A DNA stretch of 5,651 bases from Lachnospiraceae bacterium (GCA_017380975.1 JAFOCX010000212.1:1-5651); one strand, 5' to 3'; numbered from the stretch's first letter, positions 1-5,587 are shown. The notes: generated by a model from the sequence alone, not told the origin. Translations and numbers: made by a program.

Positions 1-90
1 ATTCTCTGAGCGAAAGCGTGTCCGCTTGAAAATTCCTATCAACCTGGGACTCTTTATTACCAAGTTGACTCAATTAAATATCCATTTAAA
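1..90. other. Unassigned edge sequence downstream of the fucosidase gene
   Basis: This 90-bp stretch follows the fucosidase stop codon and runs to the window edge. I find no complete gene and no clear terminator for the fucosidase. A small inverted repeat (AAGCG, TGTC loop, CGCTT at 14-27) is present but has no T-tract on either side. The first 60 bp are less AT-rich than 60-90, and two plus-strand frames are open from the edge. One ends at a TGA at 27-29, the other at a TGA inside the fucosidase gene. The stretch could therefore hold the tail of a convergent plus-strand gene, but nothing recognisable is encoded. Confidence 0.3.
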
Positions 91-1113
91 TTATAAAGTC
101 TTAGCAACCTCTTTTAAGATTTCCTGACATTTTGCCGGGAATCTGCCAAGGTGGTCCGGGCCAACGTTGAGAAGGTAGTTGATACCCATACCGTTGAGTT
201 TCTTCTTGATCTCAGCTACTTTCTTTGCATCTTTCCAGTTCTGGTCTGCTGCAAAGTAGCCCCATGTATCGTTCATGGTAGCAGCTGTCTCGTAAAGACC
301 GTACGGAGACGGTTTGAAACCATCGATCTCGTTCATGAGGGACGGGTCGAATTCCTGGTTTTCCGGCATGGAATCCGGGATCTCGTTGTCGCCTAAGGAA
401 ACGTAGTCGTATGCACCGTTGCCGAGACGGGAGTTGATGAGGCAGTTCGGCTGATGTTTCTTAACAAGTTCGAAGATACGGCGGCTCTGATCATCTGTCA
501 GTGTCATCGGCATATCAAACCAGATCAGGCAAAGCTCGCCATAGTTTGTAAGGATCTCTTCGATCTGCGGAAGGATCTTGTTCTCGAAGCAGATGTCGAA
601 GTTCTTGTCCATATCCTTCGGGAAATCCCAGTCGTTGCACCACATGCTCTCGCCATTCGGAATGTGGTAGGACTTATATCCGCCGCCATTCGGATCATGC
701 CAGTCAAGATCCTGAGAGTAGTAAAGACCGAACTTCAGACCGTGTCTTGCACATGCTTCGGAAAGTTCTTTGATAATATCTCTGCCGAATGGTGTTGCAT
801 CAACAACATTATATTTGTCTACTTTGGAATGGAACAGAGCGAAACCATCGTGATGCTTACTTGTGATTACGAAGTATTTCATGCCGCAGTCTTTTGCGAA
901 TTTTACCCACTCATCTGCATCGAAGAATACCGGGTTGAATGCTTTCGCTAATTTCTCGTACTCTGCGTTCGGGATACGCATCTGGGACTGGATCCACTCA
1001 CCATATTTGTGTGTGGAAATTTTGCCGTCATATTCGCCGCCGAGTAAAGAATAGAGTCCCCAGTGGATCATCATACCGTACTGAGCTTCTTTAAACCATT
1101 TTCTCATATCCAT
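91..1113 (-). CDS. alfC: Intracellular GH29 alpha-L-fucosidase, AlfC-like (predicted alpha-1,6 specificity)
   Basis: This 340-residue enzyme hydrolyses terminal alpha-L-fucose from glycans. It has no signal peptide or membrane segment, so it should act in the cytoplasm on imported oligosaccharides. It consists essentially of the GH29 catalytic barrel without the C-terminal beta-sandwich of larger family members. Visible family motifs are MMIHWG (14-19), SKHHDGF (85-91), LYYSQDLDWHD (130-140), WFD (198-200), NSRLG (227-231), SLGDNE (239-244) and LLNVGPD (314-320). From memory, the sequence strongly resembles Lacticaseibacillus casei AlfC, an alpha-1,6 (core) fucosidase of 344 residues with nucleophile Asp200 and acid/base Asp242. 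Asp200 and Asp242 fall at the same numbers here. The start is supported by GGGAGG (1123-1128) upstream of ATG at 1113, with an alternative Met two codons in. It is the last gene of the locus, 296 bp after the kinase and behind a terminator-like element, so it may have its own promoter. Family assignment is certain; linkage specificity is inferred. Confidence 0.93.
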   Translation of the reverse strand: MDMRKWFKEAQYGMMIHWGLYSLLGGEYDGKISTHKYGEWIQSQMRIPNAEYEKLAKAFNPVFFDADEWVKFAKDCGMKYFVITSKHHDGFALFHSKVDKYNVVDATPFGRDIIKELSEACARHGLKFGLYYSQDLDWHDPNGGGYKSYHIPNGESMWCNDWDFPKDMDKNFDICFENKILPQIEEILTNYGELCLIWFDMPMTLTDDQSRRIFELVKKHQPNCLINSRLGNGAYDYVSLGDNEIPDSMPENQEFDPSLMNEIDGFKPSPYGLYETAATMNDTWGYFAADQNWKDAKKVAEIKKKLNGMGINYLLNVGPDHLGRFPAKCQEILKEVAKTL

Positions 1114-1122
1114 AATGAATTA

Positions 1123-1128
1123 CCTCCC
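1123..1128 (-). promoter_or_regulatory. Ribosome binding site of the fucosidase gene
   Basis: On the minus strand this reads GGGAGG, nine bases before the ATG at 1113. It is a strong Shine-Dalgarno match and fixes the start at MDMRKW, although the second Met (two codons later) would also be within reach. Confidence 0.8.
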
Positions 1129-1145
1129 AAAGATATAAATGTAGG

Positions 1146-1173
1146 ATTGTATATTATGAAAACATATAGTAAA
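1146..1173 (-). promoter_or_regulatory. Candidate promoter of the fucosidase gene
   Basis: On the minus strand TTTACT (1168-1173, 4 of 6 to the -35 consensus) and TACAAT (1146-1151, 5 of 6 to the -10) are separated by 16 bases. This lies just downstream of the terminator-like inverted repeat and upstream of the fucosidase ribosome site, where an independent promoter would be expected. The tract is very AT-rich, so chance matches are easy. CATAAT and TATTAT nearby are alternative -10 boxes. Confidence 0.35.
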
Positions 1174-1188
1174 ATAATAGTCTAATAA

Positions 1189-1276
1189 GCAAAAAATCCA
1201 TCGCTGTTTCTGGAAAGAGTGCTGGTCAGAACACCCAGTTAACGTGGACCGGAACACAGGGTGATGGATTTTTTGC
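1189..1276 (-). terminator. Large intrinsic terminator-like inverted repeat, usable on both strands
   Basis: Perfect 14-bp arms (GCAAAAAATCCATC at 1189-1202 and GATGGATTTTTTGC at 1263-1276) enclose 60 bp. The pairing resumes inside: 1204-1213 matches 1249-1259 with one bulge and one imperfect position. On either strand the GATGGA arm runs into six T, so it can terminate transcripts leaving the kinase gene (minus strand) or transcripts entering from the other side. The 60-bp interior is much longer than a normal terminator loop and makes the element unusual. Confidence 0.65.
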
Positions 1277-1281
1277 GGGAT

Positions 1282-1335
1282 GCCTCGATTTCGCAGAGGG
1301 GAAGCGCTAGGGTCGCGTTTCTGCGAAATCGGGGC
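1282..1335. repeat. Long stem-loop in the kinase-fucosidase gap
   Basis: Positions 1282-1297 pair with 1320-1335 over 16 positions. The single non-Watson-Crick position is a G-U wobble if read from the plus strand and an A-C mismatch from the minus strand. The 22-base loop contains a further short GCG/CGC pairing (1304-1306 with 1314-1316). On the plus strand the stem is followed by TTTATT, a weak T-tract; on the minus strand no T-tract follows. Function is unknown: it may be part of a structured RNA, a 3'-end stabiliser or a small dispersed repeat. Confidence 0.6.
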
Positions 1336-1338
1336 TTT

Positions 1339-1371
1339 ATTAAATCCGAGGGGAGGTCCCTGAGATTTAAT
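1339..1371. repeat. Stem-loop in the kinase-fucosidase gap
   Basis: ATTAAATC (1339-1346) pairs with GATTTAAT (1364-1371). A two-by-two internal loop follows, then AGGG (1349-1352) pairs with CCCT (1358-1361) around a five-base loop. It directly abuts the previous stem-loop. No T-tract follows on either strand, so it is not a standard terminator. Confidence 0.55.
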
Positions 1372-1383
1372 GCTTTGTCATGG

Positions 1384-1421
1384 TTACCGTCAGACGTGTC
1401 CTGCGACAGTTACTGCGGTAA
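1384..1421. repeat. Stem-loop spanning the kinase stop codon
   Basis: TTACCG (1384-1389) pairs with CGGTAA (1416-1421). After a single bulged base, CAG (1391-1393) pairs with CTG (1413-1415), and TGTC (1397-1400) pairs with GACA (1405-1408) inside. The kinase TAA (1410-1412) lies within the structure. It is weaker than its neighbours and could be coincidental, but it continues the run of four adjacent hairpins. Confidence 0.35.
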
Positions 1422-2816
1422 AAATGTTTTAACAGCAAAGGAATCAAAGATTGCCTTTCTTGCTGTGGCGAGCGAGTCGTACTCACCTGCTGTTAACATC
1501 TGAGCAACGATGTTGCCAAGAGCAGTTGCCTCACCCGGGCCTGCGTAAACAGTTTTGCCTGTTGCGTTGGCTGTTAACTGGTTGAGGTATGCTGCGTTGG
1601 ATCCGCCGCCTACGATGTTGATCGCCTCATAAGTCTTGCCTGTGATGGATTCCAGTTCTTTGACTGTTCTGCCATAGCATTCTGCAAGGCTCTGATATAC
1701 GACTGTGGAAATCTCGCCCGGAGTCTTCGGAACCGGCTGACCGGATCTTTCACAGTAATCCTGGATTGCCTGGATCATGCTGTCCGGAGCAAAGAAGTCG
1801 TTGGCATCCACATCCACGCGGGACGGGAATTCTTTCACTTCTTCAGCCATATCGCAAAGCTCTGCGAAGGAAAATTTGTCATCATACTCATGGCGAACAG
1901 ACTGGATCATCCAGAGTCCCATGATATTCTTTAAGAAACGATAGCGGTAATCATATCCGCCCTCGTTTGTAAGGTTTGCTTTCTTGCTTTCTTCCGTACA
2001 GATCGCCTCTTCCAGTTCCACACCCATTAAGGACCATGTACCGGAGCTGATATATACAGTTTCTACGCCCATGCTCGGAACTGCCATAACAGCGGAACCT
2101 GTATCATGGGATGCCGGAAGCACAACCTGGCAGGAGAATCCAACTTCCTCAGCAACTTCTGCAGAGAGTTCACCGAGAACAGAGCCCGGTTTTTTGATCT
2201 CCGGGAAAATGTGCTTCGGATAGCCTAACATTTCAAACAGTTCATAATCCCAGTCTTTGGTTGTCGGGTTTACAAGCTGTCCGGTAGTTGCGATTGTGTA
2301 TTCTGCTGCCTTCTTTCCTGTAAGAAGGAAATGATAGTAATCCGGAGTCATAAGAAGTGTTTCAGCCTTCTCCAGTAACTCCGGCTGTTTTGTTTTCACA
2401 GCCATAAGCTGATAAATGGTATTGTAAAGCTGTTTCTGGATACCGGTTCTGCCGTAGAGATCATCTTCGCTGATATACTTGGAAAGTTCAGCGTCCATGC
2501 CCTGAGTGCGGCTGTCGCGGTAGCCCACAGTATTACCGACTTTATTTCCGTCTTTATCAATAAGAGCAAAGTCAACACCCCATGTGTCAATGCCCATGGA
2601 AACCGGGATCTTTCCGGCTTCTTTGCATTTCTTCAGGCCGGCTTTGATCTCTGTGAATAAAGCTTCGGAATACCAGCATTTATAGCCGTCGACATCCTTC
2701 ATTCCGTTCTCGAAACGATGGATCTCTTCCAGCTGTAATTTGCCGTTTTCAATATAGCCGAGGATATGGCGGCCGCTGGACGCGCCGATATCGACAGCGA
2801 GATAGTAGTTGCTCAT
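1410..2816 (-). CDS. rhaB: RhaB-type FGGY-family sugar kinase, predicted L-fuculokinase
   Basis: This 468-residue ATP-dependent kinase belongs to the FGGY carbohydrate kinase family. By sequence it is of the rhamnulokinase type. By position, directly behind fucA and fucI, it most likely phosphorylates L-fuculose to L-fuculose-1-phosphate. Motifs seen are DIGASSGR (9-16, phosphate loop of the N-terminal domain), GIDTWGVDF (75-83), YRDSRT (99-104), SHDTGSAV (236-243, with Asp238 at the catalytic-base position), SSGTWSLMG (257-265), KNIMGLW (296-302) and the nucleotide-binding VGGGSN (402-407). The two actin-like domains take up roughly 1-245 and 250-450. The start chosen is ATG at 2816, because GGAGG (2821-2825) sits four bases ahead of it; an in-frame ATG 18 bases upstream lacks such a site. 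Only 18 bases separate it from the fucA stop, so the two are co-transcribed. Family is certain; fuculose over rhamnulose is inferred from context. Confidence 0.93.
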   Translation of the reverse strand: MSNYYLAVDIGASSGRHILGYIENGKLQLEEIHRFENGMKDVDGYKCWYSEALFTEIKAGLKKCKEAGKIPVSMGIDTWGVDFALIDKDGNKVGNTVGYRDSRTQGMDAELSKYISEDDLYGRTGIQKQLYNTIYQLMAVKTKQPELLEKAETLLMTPDYYHFLLTGKKAAEYTIATTGQLVNPTTKDWDYELFEMLGYPKHIFPEIKKPGSVLGELSAEVAEEVGFSCQVVLPASHDTGSAVMAVPSMGVETVYISSGTWSLMGVELEEAICTEESKKANLTNEGGYDYRYRFLKNIMGLWMIQSVRHEYDDKFSFAELCDMAEEVKEFPSRVDVDANDFFAPDSMIQAIQDYCERSGQPVPKTPGEISTVVYQSLAECYGRTVKELESITGKTYEAINIVGGGSNAAYLNQLTANATGKTVYAGPGEATALGNIVAQMLTAGEYDSLATARKAIFDSFAVKTFLPQ

Positions 2817-2820
2817 AGCA

Positions 2821-2825
2821 CCTCC
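2821..2825 (-). promoter_or_regulatory. Ribosome binding site deciding the kinase start
   Basis: GGAGG on the minus strand (within TTTTGGAGGTG) lies in the 18-base gap between fucA and the kinase. It places translation initiation at ATG 2816 (MSNYY) rather than at the ATG at 2834, which would lie upstream of this site. Confidence 0.85.
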
Positions 2826-2834
2826 AAAATACAA

Positions 2835-3515
2835 TTATTCGTTGTATTTCTTGTAACCCGGGTGTTTGCCTGTTACACCGTATTTTGGTCTCATACCGAT
2901 CAGAGTATCGATATCTTTCTTGGAGATCTCTTTTACGCCGCCGAGTAAGTGAGCAGTAAGTTCGATCTTAGCCCAGAGCTCAAGGCTCTCCATGCGGTAG
3001 TAAGCAGTGATCAGGTCAGCACCAACAGTAAGAGCACCGTGGTTCTCAAGGAGCATTACATCATGCTCAGCAAGGTACGGACGGATCGCATCCGGAACTT
3101 CCATTGTGGACGGTGTGCCGTACGGAGTAACCGGAACGGAACCGATGGCGATAACGCTCTCGATCATGGAATAGTTGTCCATATGTACATGAGCTACTGC
3201 GAAACCTGTTGCTGTCGGCGGATGTGCGTGTACTACGGATTTCACATCTTCACGCTCTTTATAGCAGCAAAGGTGCATCTTTGTCTCGGAAGACGGACGG
3301 TAGCCTTCTTTTGCCTCGAGGATGTTGCCGTCAAGGTCAATAAGAACGAGCATATCCGGTGTAATGAAGCTCTTGCTGATACCTGTCGGTGTAGCGATAA
3401 CTTCGTTCTCACCTACGCGAACTGTGATGTTGCCGTCGTTAGCTGCAACCCAGCCCTGCTGCCACATTCTATGGCAGATATCGCAGATCTGTTCTTTGAT
3501 TTCCTGATATTTCAT
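2835..3515 (-). CDS. fucA: L-fuculose-1-phosphate aldolase (class II, zinc-dependent)
   Basis: This 226-residue cytoplasmic enzyme cleaves L-fuculose-1-phosphate to dihydroxyacetone phosphate and L-lactaldehyde. It has the AraD/FucA-type aldolase fold over nearly its whole length. Visible features are the phosphate-binding NDGNITVR (26-33) and TGISK (44-48), SSE (75-77) with the catalytic Glu77, the zinc ligands His97 and His99 in HAHPP, and the third zinc ligand His159 in LLENHGALTVG. These correspond to Glu73, His92, His94 and His155 of E. coli FucA, whose length is similar. The start chosen is ATG 3515: GGTGA lies five bases upstream, and MKYQEI aligns with family N-termini. An in-frame ATG at 3527 would add only four residues. 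It is the second gene of the operon, 113 bp after fucI and 18 bp before the kinase. L-ribulose-phosphate epimerase or rhamnulose-phosphate aldolase activity is the alternative for this fold, but the fucI neighbour makes FucA by far the best reading. Confidence 0.93.
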   Translation of the reverse strand: MKYQEIKEQICDICHRMWQQGWVAANDGNITVRVGENEVIATPTGISKSFITPDMLVLIDLDGNILEAKEGYRPSSETKMHLCCYKEREDVKSVVHAHPPTATGFAVAHVHMDNYSMIESVIAIGSVPVTPYGTPSTMEVPDAIRPYLAEHDVMLLENHGALTVGADLITAYYRMESLELWAKIELTAHLLGGVKEISKKDIDTLIGMRPKYGVTGKHPGYKKYNE

Positions 3516-3534
3516 AATTGTCACCATTCTTTCC

Positions 3535-3553
3535 CGGAGAGGATCGCTCTCCG
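3535..3553 (-). repeat. Stem-loop directly upstream of the fucA ribosome site
   Basis: CGGAGAG (3535-3541) pairs perfectly with CTCTCCG (3547-3553) around a five-base loop. On the mRNA its 3' arm ends about 10 bases before the fucA GGTGA. It is too short and lacks a T-tract, so it is not a terminator. It may mark the 5' end of a processed fucA-kinase transcript or influence fucA translation. Confidence 0.5.
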
Positions 3554-3583
3554 TTATATTAGGTAAAACATATTAACTGGTTA

Positions 3584-3607
3584 CGGACGGCGGCTGACCG
3601 CCGTCCG
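3584..3607 (-). repeat. GC-rich intercistronic hairpin between fucI and fucA
   Basis: A perfect 10-bp stem (CGGACGGCGG at 3584-3593, CCGCCGTCCG at 3598-3607) with a four-base loop lies 21 bases after the fucI stop. On the coding (minus) strand it is followed by TAACCAGTTAATATG, with no run of U, so full intrinsic termination is unlikely. Such intercistronic hairpins commonly shield the upstream message from 3' exonucleases, or attenuate transcription in part. On the plus strand a looser T-rich stretch (GATTATCTTGTTTTT) follows, so it could stop antisense transcripts. Confidence 0.7.
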
Positions 3608-3628
3608 GATTATCTTGTTTTTAAAGAA

Positions 3629-5461
3629 TTACTTTTTGTAAAGCGGACCGTATGTAGCACATGCTCTGTAATCCTGGCCCTCTTTGTCCATACCGAATGC
3701 ATTCCAGCATGCCGGACGGTAGATATCATCTGCCGGAACGTTGTGCATGCAAACCGGAATTCTCATCATGGAGCACATTGTGATCAGGTCAGCACCGATG
3801 TGGCCATAGGAGATCGCACCGTGGTTAGCACCCCAGTTCATCATAACCTCATATGCTGTCTTGAATGCGGAACCGTCTTTGCCGTCACAGCGCGGAGCGA
3901 ACCATGTACACGGCCATGTCGGGTTTGTACGCTCCATAAGTGTAGCGGAAACCTCTTCCGGAAGATTTACTGTCCAGCCTTCAACGATCTGGAGAACCGG
4001 GCCGATACCTTTCACAAGGTTCAGACGGATCATAGTAGCCGGCATCTCGCATCTTGTTGTGTAATGGCTGGAGAATCCGCCGCCGCGGAAGTTATCGAAG
4101 CCGGCCTCGCACCATACAGTAGCGTCTGTCATCTTCTTAATATCTTCCTCAGTTACTTCCCACCATCTCTTCATAACTGCGTTGCCGTTTTCATCTGTGC
4201 AAACGCCGGAAGCGTCGAGACAAGCAGCACCGGAGTTCAGAAGGTGAATAAGACCGTTGGATTCAGCAGCTTTGCCTTCTAATTTATAACCTGTTACACG
4301 CTCTGTAGCTTCGCCGGACCAGTATGTACGAACGTCAGCGAAGATCTGTGCGCGGTGTGTAAGTAAACGCATCATAAGCATACATAAGCCGTTGAGAACG
4401 TCGTTCTCTGTAGCAAGTGTGAACGGCTCACGAGCGCCTTCATAGTCGAATGTGGAGCTGAGGAGTGCTTCCGGATAGTCACAGTTCGGCCAATGGTCTG
4501 TCCACTGACGCTGACCCTGGAAACCGCCTGCGATCGCGTTGTGACCAACCTTCTCCTCTACGAATGCATCCGGGAGATTCGGGTTGCCTGCCATAAGATC
4601 TTTGATGATGCAGTACATCTTAACAGTGAACTCCCACTGTTTCTCTTTCTCTTCAGCAGTGAATTTGATCTTGCGGTCTTCGCCGAGGAACGGAACTGTC
4701 TCCGGGTTGTCATCACGACCCTCTTTACAGTGCTCTTTTGTCCAAGCGAGTGCTTTCTGGTACTCTTCCTCGTTGTAAATGCCTTCTTCCATACGACGAA
4801 GGATCTCAACCTCATCAACGGACTCAACACGCATACCGAAGTACTCTTCCATCATATCCTGATCGATGATGGAACCTGCGATACCCATACACTGGGAACC
4901 GATCTGAAGGTAAGATTTGCCGCGCATTGTAGCAACTGCAACAGCAGCACGACCGAAGCGGAGTAATTTCTCCTTAACATCTTCCGGAATCTCGCCAACC
5001 TGATCTACGTCCTGAACTTCATGACCGTAGATACCGAATGCCGGAAGGCCTTTCTGTGCATGACCTGCCAGAACTGCAGCAAGATAAACTGCGCCCGGAC
5101 GCTCTGTACCATTGAAGCCCCAAACACCTTTGATTGTCTGCGGATCCATATCCATTGTCTCAGAACCATAGCACCAGCAGGAAGTTACGGACAGTGTGAT
5201 AGAAACACCTTCCTTGCGGAACTTGTCTGCACAAGCAGCAGTCTCCGGAACACGACCGATACATGTATCAGCCATAACAACTTTTACCGGCTCACCATTA
5301 GAATAGAAAAGGTTCTCCTCGAAAAGCTTTTTAGCAGCGTTTGCCATAGCCCAAACCTGCGGCTCAAGGGATTCACGAAGCATCATCGGACCACGACGAC
5401 CGTCAACGATCGGACGGATACCAATAACCGGGTAATCACCGACATATCTGTTCTTTGCCAT
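3629..5461 (-). CDS. fucI: L-fucose isomerase
   Basis: This 610-residue cytoplasmic, Mn2+-dependent ketol isomerase converts L-fucose to L-fuculose; family members also accept D-arabinose. It matches E. coli FucI (591 residues) along its length and shares the C-terminal EGQDYRAC..YGPLYK ending. The metal and catalytic residues are in place: Glu352 in ATEND, Asp376 in FADVRTYW (24 residues apart, as in E. coli Glu337/Asp361) and His547 in WGANHG. Other visible family blocks are GIRPIVDGRRG (14-24), DTCIGR (65-70), HAQKGLPAFGIYGHEVQD (134-151), GLIHLLNSGAACLD (403-416), FRGGGFSS (458-465) and GPVLQIVEGW (487-496). The start at ATG 5461 (MAKNRY) is preferred because GGAAAGG lies ahead of it; an upstream in-frame ATG would add 12 residues unlike the family N-terminus and overlap that site. 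It is the first gene of the operon, with its own promoter facing the divergent regulator gene. Confidence 0.96.
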   Translation of the reverse strand: MAKNRYVGDYPVIGIRPIVDGRRGPMMLRESLEPQVWAMANAAKKLFEENLFYSNGEPVKVVMADTCIGRVPETAACADKFRKEGVSITLSVTSCWCYGSETMDMDPQTIKGVWGFNGTERPGAVYLAAVLAGHAQKGLPAFGIYGHEVQDVDQVGEIPEDVKEKLLRFGRAAVAVATMRGKSYLQIGSQCMGIAGSIIDQDMMEEYFGMRVESVDEVEILRRMEEGIYNEEEYQKALAWTKEHCKEGRDDNPETVPFLGEDRKIKFTAEEKEKQWEFTVKMYCIIKDLMAGNPNLPDAFVEEKVGHNAIAGGFQGQRQWTDHWPNCDYPEALLSSTFDYEGAREPFTLATENDVLNGLCMLMMRLLTHRAQIFADVRTYWSGEATERVTGYKLEGKAAESNGLIHLLNSGAACLDASGVCTDENGNAVMKRWWEVTEEDIKKMTDATVWCEAGFDNFRGGGFSSHYTTRCEMPATMIRLNLVKGIGPVLQIVEGWTVNLPEEVSATLMERTNPTWPCTWFAPRCDGKDGSAFKTAYEVMMNWGANHGAISYGHIGADLITMCSMMRIPVCMHNVPADDIYRPACWNAFGMDKEGQDYRACATYGPLYKK

Positions 5462-5470
5462 AATAATCAT

Positions 5471-5477
5471 CCTTTCC
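5471..5477 (-). promoter_or_regulatory. Ribosome binding site of fucI
   Basis: On the minus strand this reads GGAAAGG, followed by nine bases and then ATG at 5461. It supports initiation at MAKNRY and rules against the longer reading that starts upstream. Confidence 0.75.
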
Positions 5478-5485
5478 GTCAATAG

Positions 5486-5542
5486 ATTGACATACAAATT
5501 TCTAGTAATACTATTTTACCATTGACGGACGAATATTTCTAG
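5486..5542. promoter_or_regulatory. Bipartite direct repeat, candidate operator of the divergent regulator
   Basis: Two copies of a composite motif occur in the same orientation. Copy 1 is ATTGAC, 6 bases, ATTTCTAG (5486-5505); copy 2 is ATTGAC, 8 bases, ATTTCTAG (5521-5542). Copy 2 overlaps both candidate -35 boxes, and copy 1 covers the start of the fuc transcript. AraC-family dimers typically bind paired direct repeats near promoters. The repeats are read directly from the sequence; binding by the neighbouring regulator is inference. Confidence 0.5.
5513..5541 (-). promoter_or_regulatory. Candidate fuc operon promoter
   Basis: On the minus strand TAGAAA (5536-5541, 4 of 6 to the -35) and TAAAAT (5513-5518, 5 of 6 to the -10) are 17 bases apart. 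This gives a transcript start near 5506 and a leader of about 45 bases. The -35 box lies between the -35 and -10 of the divergent promoter, so the two promoters overlap and probably cannot be occupied together. The weak -35 fits a promoter that depends on an activator. Confidence 0.5.
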
Positions 5543-5551
5543 GCATATAAT
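5522..5551 (+). promoter_or_regulatory. Promoter of the divergent regulator gene
   Basis: TTGACG (5522-5527, 5 of 6) and a perfect TATAAT (5546-5551) are 18 bases apart. The transcript would start near 5558, about 35 bases ahead of the ATG at 5594. This is the best sigma-70-type promoter in the window. Confidence 0.75.
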
Positions 5552-5581
5552 CGCTAAAAATAGGATTATTTTCACTTTTTC

Positions 5582-5587
5582 AAGGAG
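5582..5587 (+). promoter_or_regulatory. Ribosome binding site of the divergent regulator gene
   Basis: AAGGAG lies six bases before ATG 5594. It supports this as a real start of a plus-strand gene despite the truncation at the window edge. Confidence 0.75.

Noticed and set aside
454..951. Plus-strand open frame of 165 codons opposite the fucosidase
   Set aside because: It is an antisense shadow of the GH29 gene, whose family motifs are unambiguous.
1183..1421. T-box or known metabolite riboswitch upstream of the fucosidase
   Set aside because: No T-box sequence and no riboswitch core that I recognise is present; the region looks like stacked inverted repeats.
1261..1503. Plus-strand open frame of 80 codons running from the structured gap into the kinase
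   Set aside because: Half of it is the inverted-repeat region and the rest is antisense to the kinase. I see no ribosome site at its start and no protein family resemblance.
2949..3566. Plus-strand open frame of 205 codons opposite fucA
   Set aside because: It is a shadow of fucA in the opposite strand, is Cys/His-rich with no family resemblance and has no ribosome site. The minus-strand reading has intact catalytic residues.
3554..3583. Internal promoter for fucA (TATAAC-like -10 on the minus strand)
   Set aside because: No acceptable -35 lies at the right distance, and the stretch is AT-rich enough to give such matches by chance.
3743..4282. Plus-strand open frame of 179 codons opposite fucI
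   Set aside because: It lies wholly inside the clear fucI coding sequence on the other strand, with atypical composition and no recognisable domain.
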